Shown: positions 47,701 through 57,072 of the stretch, in pieces
Layout: every line of letters begins with the position of its first letter
Numbering within the stretch: position 1 is the stretch's first letter
NCBI GenBank assembly: GCA_017311185.1
Contig: JAESUZ010000962.1
Span: 62,001-126,000 of the forward strand
Direction of reading: 5' to 3'
From: Proteles cristata cristata
Lineage: Eukaryota > Chordata > Mammalia > Carnivora > Hyaenidae
DNA length: 64,000 nt
Notes under the pieces: model-generated
What the model saw: only the letters and a program-made list of their open reading frames with translations
Told to the model about the DNA's origin: nothing
Databases searched by the model: none
Program-made: the position numbers and the translations under genes

Positions 47701-50700
47701 AGGAGGAGAGAGCACCTCATTACCCACGGTCACAGGCTCTGTGTGCAGTCGGCACAAAATGCGGGGGTGGGGTCCTGCTCAATTCCCAGAGGAGAACAGT
47801 GTTCTAGAGTTGTTGGAAAGTTAGTATAGTTCTCAAAAGCACATGAAATCAGCCACAAATGTTTCCAAGCATATTTAGGTTTATTCTACAACAGAAAGGA
47901 CAAAAATTTTATTTTTTTAATTTTCTTTTCTTAATATAATTTGTTGTCACATTGGTTTCCATACAGCACCCAGTGCTCATCCCAACAGGTGCCTTCCTCA
48001 GTGCCCATCACCCACTTTCCCCTCTCCCCCGACCCCCATCAGCCCTCAGTTTGTTCTCTGTATCCAAGAGCCTCTTGTAGTTTGCCTCCCTCCTTCTGTT
48101 TGTAACTTTTATTTTTCCCCTTCCCCTCCCCCATGGTCTTCTGGTAAGTTTCTCAAGATCCACATATGAGTGAGAATATATGGTATCTGTCCTTCTCTGC
48201 CTGACTTATTTCATGCAGCGTAACACCCTCAAGGTCCATCCATGTTGCTACACATGGCCAGATTTCATTGTTTCTCATTGCCATGGAGTATTCCATGGTG
48301 TAGATAAACCACATCTTCTTGATCCATTCGTCCGTTGATGGACACTTAGGCTCTTTCCATGTTTTAGCTATTGTGGAGAGTGCTGCTATGAACATTGGGG
48401 TACGTGTGCTCCTATGCATCAGCATGTCTGTATCCCTTGGGTAAATTCCTAGCAGTGCTGTTGCTGGGTCATAGGGGAGTTCTGTTGTTAGTTTCCTGAG
48501 GAACCTCCTCCACACTGTTTCAGAAAGGTCAAAAATTTTAAAAAGCTTTCACCAGGACCGAAAATGAAAACCTGTCATTCCCACATCTGTGTCACCCGTC
48601 TGTACCCTCCGGTCATGTTCTATGTTTCTAAGTCAGCAGCACCTCTGTGTGCACGAGTGTGTGAGCACGTGCATGTGCATGTGAGCATGCTTGAGACGTG
48701 TTGATATATATCTGCTCTCATAAACGACCCCCCATTTCCGCTGTCTGATTTTGTAGGACAAGCGAACCGACCCAACCATGGCAGGTTTGACGCAGCCTCT
48801 GAAAAAGAGAAAGTGCATTATTCTATCTTCCCTGAAATTCATTAAGAGGAGATTTGTTTTTCTTTTTCCTACCCTTCCTTTTTCCTATGTCCAAGGGTCT
48901 CTGTGATGTGCATATTCTGGAAACTGCTCACATGGGGCTGGTGGTTGGGAATGGCACGTGGGAGGAGAGGGAGGGGTAGGAACGGTGGCTGATCATTTAT
49001 TAGGGAATGATTCCCTGAGCCAGATAAAACCTTGACACTCCCCTGGGCAGAGGTGAGTTCCAAGTCACCTCTGACCACGTCAGAGGAGGGAGAAAGGCCC
49101 TGATGGGGGCAGACGGCATGTCAGCCGAGTCCAGGCAGTGGAGCAGGAGGAGCGGCTCCTGCCCCGGTCCAGGCAGCCTCCTGCTGTGTCTCCTTCCCTC
49201 TCCCTGCCTCTCCTGCCCTTCCCCTCTGCCCTCTGCAGTCTCCCCTATCCATCAACATCTAAAGACCTGTCTTGGAAAGGGGGTGATAGCATTCATCCAA
49301 GGGAAAAGGGAATCCCGGGCAGGAGTGAGATAAGCCATGTTGGGTGCCCCCTCCCAGGCTGGGGGTGGTGTGTCTGGACAAAAGAAAAAGCCTTCAATGA
49401 AAGGACCAAAATGAATGGTGGGAGACTAGCCAAGGGCATGGGAGCTCTTTGGAGGACCTCCTGACTCTTCCAGCAGGCGGCTGTCCGTGCCACATCGGTC
49501 CCCACACGGAGGACTAAAGTGCACAGATCTGCTGCAGGGCACATGTGTGCAGCCAGGAGACACAGGCTCACGTGGATGGTGCCAGCCCTCCTGCAGTCCC
49601 CACACACCCCCACTTGCCCCCCCCACCGACCCTGCCACATGATTTGATGGCCACATCCTTCCTCCAGCCTCAGCCTGGCCTGCTGAGCTCTCCTTGTGTG
49701 TCATCCAGAATTCCAGACCCTACTGTTTGGAATTTCTCTCACTGTGTGGTTTAAAGCAAAGGAATCAAACTCATACCAAATGAATTTAAAAAAAAAATAG
49801 CAAATGAGCCTTACATCACATTTTCCTTTGGTTGCTTGCCTTCCTCCGGGGCCCTCTGACTCTGCGTGGCCACTGCCAGCCTGGCACGGGATTATGTGGC
49901 ACTCCGCCTCCATTAAGCTTGGGTCTTGGATGGTGTGCTCCCTAATAAATGATCAGCCATATTTCCTACCCCTCCCTCTCCTCTTCCCATGTGCCATTCC
50001 CACCCACAAGCCCCTCTGAGCTGTTTCCAGAATGTGGAAATCACAGCTTCCTGTGTTGGACAGCTTGGGCATGGCGGTGGGGAGGGGAGAGGCCACGGCT
50101 CAACCGTGACTGGGCTTCAGCCACCAGTTGTTTGGAGTGTGTTTTCTAAAGCTGGAATAAAGGTCCCTGAAGCCGGTGGGTGTTTTGCACGCACCCCTGT
50201 CCCTCTTTTCTTCTCCCCTAGTGGCAGGGTCAGAGCCATCCTTATATCCTGTAAATCCAAGCGCTGTCACTGCATGCTGTCCTGCCTGCCGTGGCAGCCA
50301 CGAGCTGTGGTCAGTGGAGGAGAGCAATGTGGCCAAGTGGCAACCTCAGTTGGAGGATGGAGACATGGGTTCCCGTCTGATGCCTTGGCCCCCAAGGTGG
50401 CTGGTGTACATGAATGCTGACAAGCACCACCTCCACCCAGGCCACCTTGGGTAAAAGTTGTGGTCTGAGGACCACATAGGCTGGAGCAGAGCAATGACTC
50501 TGGTCTGACCCCCGTACATAGAACGGCCACACAGGCACCCCACACCCTCTGTGTTGAATCAAATGAACATCAGCCATAACTCAGAGCCTCAAAGCCTTCT
50601 GAGCCCCCACGCCAGCACACGCATGCTCAGGCATGCACACACAGGCATGCAGGCACACGCACACACGTACACACACGTGCACAGAAATTGATGCGAACCA

Positions 50701-53700
50701 GCGTGTGTGGGCTGATGGTAGTCAAGGGCCCCAGCTCCCATCCTGTAAACCATGATCCAGTGAGATCAAAACGCTGGCAAAGAGTGGGTCTTATTCTTGT
50801 GCAATTAAATAAGCCCTGTAAGGGATTGGGCTTCCAAGCTGCCCGCGAACACTTAGGGGCATTTAAACTACAACCACCCACTGTCTCTGTGTACCTGGAG
50901 GGGCTGCATCTTCTGAAGAGCTGGGCTGATTTGGACTTGGAGTAGAATCGAGGGAGAGCAGAAGCAGGAGCAGTGGCCATATGGGCACCAGCTTAGCCCC
51001 TGGACACACGGCAGCCTTACCAACACAAGGCTCCTCACACCCCTGCAATGTCCATCCTCTAAGTCATTGGTTAGGCCTATGCTGTAGCTCCCTGTCTCCT
51101 CCCTCCTGCTTCTCATCTACCTGTGGAGCAGGATCATTGGAGTGTAACCTGTTCAGTACCCTGAGGTCCCCCACAGGGCTAGACCATAGTGCTCTATTAG
51201 AAGCACGGTGGAATTGTGATCCATCTAGAATCTGCCAAGTCTGGGGGCAGGAGCTCCTCCCCGCAGCTCTGAAGCTTGAGGTTCTGGAGTGAGGGGGTAC
51301 AGGGAGGTACTGGCGGTAAGGCCCTTGAGCCAAACATGGGTTGGGGTGACTGCTGAGTGTCCCAATAGGCCCCTCAGTAGTCCAGGACAAAAGCTCCAGG
51401 GGAGGGCTGGAAAGCAAGCTTGCAGCAGAGCCAATGTGCAGAGGGGGCATGTGCACGCCCCCTGCCCCCGCCTAGACCCAAGCACACACACAAATCTAGC
51501 CCAGTTTCAGCTCCCAGACGGGACACCTTTGTTGGGAGTGGGGTGGCTGGGAAGGGAGGGGAGTGGGCAGTGACTGCCAAATGTGCATCAGCTTTTGCAC
51601 TCAGCAGGACCGTGTGTCTCTTCAGCAACCCCTGGTGCGGCTGAGAGGTGGTGCCAACATCGGAGAGGGCCGAGTGGAGGTGCTCAAGAATGGAGAATGG
51701 GGTACCGTCTGTGATGACAAGTGGGACCTGGTGTCAGCCAGCGTGGTCTGCAGAGAGCTGGGCTTTGGGAGTGCCAAAGAGGCCATCACTGGCTCCCAGC
51801 TGGGGCAAGGTAAGGGATTGGGGGTGGGGGGTGCTCTGTGGCCTCTCTTCACAAAGAGCATGGCATGGGGAGCCCAGCCCAGGTGCACTGGCCTTGGGCC
51901 TTTCAGGGTCTTCTTGCTGTGCCTCCCGCCTGCGGCTGCCGCTCTGTTAGAAAAATCCCAGGCCTCTCCCCCAGCAGTCAGAGCTGGAAGGGCCTTAGGG
52001 AACACCAAGTCCGCATTTTAGGAGTTTGGAAGCTGAGACCCAGAGAAGGGAGTGAATAACCAAGATGAGACAACATATTAGCAGCCAATGAATACTCTAA
52101 CAATGGAGGTCTCCCAGGCCCTAACCCGGTGCTCCCCACCGTCCCACTGAGAACGCTGGAATTCTCAGTCCCTTCCTCCAGGACAGGAACACAGAATTCC
52201 TCAGGCTATGGACCCACCCGGACACAAAAGAGTCCCAAATGTCTTCTTCCTTTCCCACCATGGTGCGGCATCACAAACATTCTCTCCCCACCACCAGAGA
52301 CCAGGAACAGGATGGCCCTCTCTGGATGACATGCGACACTAATGAGAAAGGGGCCTGGTTTTCATTAAGTGTCCTGAACAGATCTTCCATTTAAGCAAAA
52401 AACAAAAATATAAGCTTTCAAGCTGGTCATTCTGTTGAGAGAGCACTGATGCACACATGACATGAGAACATGACAGATAGCTTCCCTTTCTGACAAGGAA
52501 GGAGGGGTGTCCCGTCCTGTGGGGAGAGGATGTTTCTATAGTGCCGGACGTAAGGCCGTCGCCCCACAAAAAAGAATGTGGTGAGGTCATTGGTCACAGC
52601 CTGGATGAAGTAATAGCCCAGTGGACTGGAGGGAGAGAGTCCTGGCGCTCTGGAGAGGACCTTGGTACATCTGGTCCAGCAGATGAGGCCTCAAGGCACG
52701 GGAGGGCAAGTTTGCGGTCACCCCCATAGTGAGTGGCAGAGAAAATCTAAAACCCAAGTCTTTAGCTTTCAGATTTGGGCTTCTCCCTGGATGCCCACCT
52801 TGGCCTGGTCCTTCAGAGCACCTCTCTACCCCCATTCTGTAATCCCCTCAAGCTTCCTGGGCATGCACTGAAGGTTAGGGATCTAGGCTGGACTCTAACT
52901 TTGCATCGTGCCATCTGGAAGCCTCGGTTATACCACATGACAGTCCTCTTCCTCCCAAGTTCCCTTGGATCTCAAATAGTTCCCTTGGATCTCAAATAGT
53001 CCCACAGTCCGTTTTACTGATGGCCAATGTGTTTGTTGGTGTGTGTTTCCCCAAGGCCTCCTATACAAAGACCACTCGCTCTGAGGAATAAATAAGCTCT
53101 GGATGACATAAGCATTCCATCTATCATGGGCGTGTGCTGTTTGACCTAGTTATTTTACTGCCTAGAGCAACCAATGGCTTCCAAGGACCTGCAGAACTCT
53201 GGAGAAAGAGACAGTTGGCATTTTCAGTGCTGTCCTGGAAAAAACCACAGGATGATTCATTATCTTCTGCCACTCTGGGCAGGTGAACTCTGCTAGGCAG
53301 AAGGGAAAAGTCCACATTCAGTGTCAAGTCACAGAGCAGACAGGCTCAGTTCCATTCTGCTGTGGCTGGTGGGCCAAGTGACCACACCCAGAGTGAGGGT
53401 GTGAAAGGCCAGGACTGGGAGCAGGCGATCTCAGTCCTCATCCTGGCCCTGCTGCCGACTTTCTCCATGACCTTGCGCAAACTCCAGGGCCTCAGATTCT
53501 TCACCGGATTCACATTTGAGGGTCTATCTGGCTCCTGCCTCTGGTGATTCTCTGAGACCTGCTCTTCTCCCCGGGATGGACGTTAGGTCAGAGTCAGGCC
53601 CTGTGCTTTGTGTTCTGTGACCCCAGCTGTCTGCACGCATTTGGACCCCAGCTGTCTGTTTCCACATCCCCCTTCCCCCATGGCCAAGTGCTGCAGGAGG

Positions 53701-56700
53701 AGAGGGCCTGTGTTCTTCGTACTGAATCTTGCCAGCTTATAGTGCTGTGGGATATTCATTTTATGAAGATGAATGAATGAATGAATGAATGAATGAGTGA
53801 GTGAGTTCCAGTTGCATAAGTAGGATCAGCTGAATAAAAACCTGGTAAAGAACTTTCAACACTCTAGACCTTAGCTGTCCAGTAGAAATACAATGTGATC
53901 CACATAAGTAATTTTGAATTTTCTAATAGCCTTGCAAAAACGAATAAAAAGAAACAGGTGAACTTAATAATATAGTTTCCTATATATCCCCAGTATTATG
54001 ATTTTGACATGTAATCAGAATGAATGCTGTTAATGAGATAGTGTACATTTTGTCTATCAAGTCTTTGAACTCTAGGGTGTGTTTTATCCTTGGAGCACAC
54101 CCCAGTCTGGACTGGCCACATTCCGAGTGCTCAGTGCGGCCAGTGGCTGTATTGGTCAGGGCAGTTCAAGAGCAGTGGCTTTAAAACCCTTTTGCCTGAA
54201 ATCCCCAAGCCGAAATCCATGTGCCAGAACAGGCCATGCACATAAAGGTGAAACAGAAGTTTCCAGAAACGATGCTTAACCTCTATAACATGCAACACAC
54301 TATGCTACGTCCTGTTGTATTCTACTGCGCTCTTGAAAGTGGGATTGTAGCCGGCAGAGTTGACTATGGGTCTACAGTCCATGGCATCGCTCCAAGAGGT
54401 TGGGCTTCTCCTGAGTAGCCTACCTCTGCCCCCGGCCTGTGGTCACCTGGGCCAGGGTTTGTACATCAGGGAAGAATAGGGCTAAGGTGGATGTGGGGAA
54501 GCCATCGTAAGGAAGAACCATTCAAGGGCCAGTCCAGAACCAGGACTGCTGGGAATCAGGATGCAGGTCAAGCCCAAGTCCACAAAAGTAGCCAAGAGCC
54601 CACAGGCACCACTGGGCATGCTTAGCTGTAAACCCCGGCGAGGGTGTATCTAAGGAGACAAACAGTTATTAGTGGGAGACTAACACATAGTAGACTCTTG
54701 CATAAACCTTTCCTTTCCTGGCCCATCCTGTAGGTCAGTGATTCATAAGTGTGCATTGTTCAGGCTGGGCCCTGGAATGGACAATTCGTTAATTCCACAA
54801 ACATTTGTGGTAATGGCTTCTGCTCCCCGAGGAGCTCCTGTCAAGTGGAGGAAATAAGAAATAACCTCACTCAAAGGTAAACCTGCACTAACAGAGAGGT
54901 GATGAGCTGTGAGAAGTAACACTGAGAACATTTACCATTTCCTGAGCCCCCGGTAACTTGCCATACTTTGTCTCATACATTCCTCATAATCCCCACCCCA
55001 CCAGAGAGAGATTATTATTGCCTTTGACAGATGAGGGTCGCAGGACTCAGAAAGCTCCCATTATTTCTGGAGGAGATGCAGGCCGACCGCTGGCCCATCG
55101 CCTCATTTCCTCACCAGCGAGAGGTGTGAAAGAAAATGGTGAGGATGAGGTCATGTCCAGCTGAGCCCTGGAGGAGGAAGGATGTGAGGTGTTCCTTGGA
55201 GGCAGGCCTCTACCTAGGTCAGCAAGATGAGCAGGGGTTGTAGGAGGCAGAGGGAGCACTCCCACCTGAGGGCATGGATGCTTCTAACCGCTCAGCTCTT
55301 TCCCCGAGCAGCCCTCTGCTCCTGTCCAACACATGGGGTTCTCTCTGCTTCAGAGACTGACTGAGGTCGAGCTGTGAGAACAGGCTGCTGGTTTGAATAC
55401 TGGCTCCTCCCTCAGGTCCCCAGTTTCCTCATTTTACTGAGTTGTTGTGAGGATTGAGTTACTATATGCAACACGTGTAGGACAGAACCCATCACCTAGT
55501 AAGCGCTCAGTGAATGTTAGGTGTCACCATCCTCATCCTCACCACTGCCATCGTCGCCGTCATCCTCCTGAAGGCCCCGCATCTAACTGATACTCAGGTC
55601 CGAGGTTGCTGCGTCTTTCCGTGTCAGTCTCACTCCCTGCGCCGTGGCTCCTCCCTGCTTCAGGGGCCCAGTTTGGCGTCTGTAGTTCGTCCCAACCTCT
55701 CCACTCCGAGTCCTTGGATGCCTCAGCCATAGTCACTGATGTGTTTTTATCAATTGTATAAAAGTCCAAGGAATCAGAAGCTTTATTGTTTATGAATTTC
55801 CAAAGAAAAGGAAAGCGGACTCTCACTCACCAACATGGCTTGCTCCTGGAAGTTCATTTTGGCCTCGGTGAGCTTAGAAATTGAGTGTCTCAGAAACCTC
55901 CTCAATGGAAATGGGACACAGGCATGGCGCCTGCCCTTGGGGGGCCTCTGACCTGATGGGGAAGCTGACAGGGAACAGAGAGCCACCTGCGTGCTCGATG
56001 GGAGGGGGGTCCAGCTTAGACAGGGATCAGAGAGGCTTCTCTAAGGAAGTTGCCAAAGCAGAGCCCTGAAGGATGAGCAAGAGTTAGCTGGTGAGGAGGG
56101 AGGGGAGGGGCCGAGCAGAGGGACCAGGTAGGGGACGAGCTCTGCTCAATCAAGCAGCCAAAGGAGGCGGTGGTGTGGCAGAGGTGGGAGGAGCAGTGGA
56201 GCCAGAGCACTAGGTGAGCCGCCAAACTGTGCGGGGCCAAACAAGCCACTCGGGGACTGTGGATTTTACCCTTCGATGCAGTGAGAAGCCATTCTGGGGA
56301 CGTATGATGGGGTGTGATGGGGTGTGACATGATTCAGTATGCATTAATAGCCCTCTTGGGCTGTCTTGTGGTGAATATTTTGCACTGAGCAAGCAGGAGG
56401 GAGCCTGGAGGCTATTGTATTTGTCCAAATGGATGATGGCAGAGTGGGACGAATGTTATGCTGGCAGACATGAAAAGCACCCGGGTTTAGGGGAGTGAAT
56501 GGAATGTGGTGATGGCTTCCTTGGCAGCCACAGAGGAGGGGAGGGGGTGCCAGAGATGACCTCTGGGGTCTGGCGAGAACACCAGGCCAGATGGATACCA
56601 CTTCCTGAGATGGAGAGGGCTGGCGGAGAAACAGACGGGAGAAGGTAAAGGAGGCAAAACAGGTGACTCTTCCAAGAAGTTCACCCTGACGCAGATGAAA

Positions 56701-57041
56701 CTGACAGGCCAGAGGGCGGGATCAAGGGAGAGTCAGAAGATGGGAAGTTTGAGTGAGTGAGTGCTGAGGGGGAGGACCCCATCTAGAGGAGGATGGTGAG
56801 TGAGGGCAGGAGAGAGAGGTGATCACAGGCCGGCAGGAACCAGTGTAGGAGTCCTTGCAGCCCAGAGCTCCTAGAAAGAACTAGACTTAGAGGAGCACCT
56901 CGGCTCAGTCAGTTAAGCATCTGACTCGATCTTGGCTCAGGTCGTGATCTCACGGTTCATGAGTTCAAGCCCCGAGTCAGGCTCTGTGCTGTCAGCTGTC
57001 TGTGCTTGGGATTCTCTCTCCTTCTCTCTCTGCCCCTCCCC

Positions 57042-57072
<31 letters not shown>

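Larger units (their letters stand above)
47394..51625 (+). other. LOXL2: LOXL2 intron after coding exon 4 (4,232 bp, phase 0, GT-AG)
   Basis: Contains a truncated antisense L1, a 109-bp inverted repeat pair (48901-49009 and 49940-50049) and a degenerate CA array at 50610-50690. No SINE of the felid family lies in this intron. Open frames near 49100-49700 and 50100-50600 have no recognisable domain. Confidence 0.8.
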
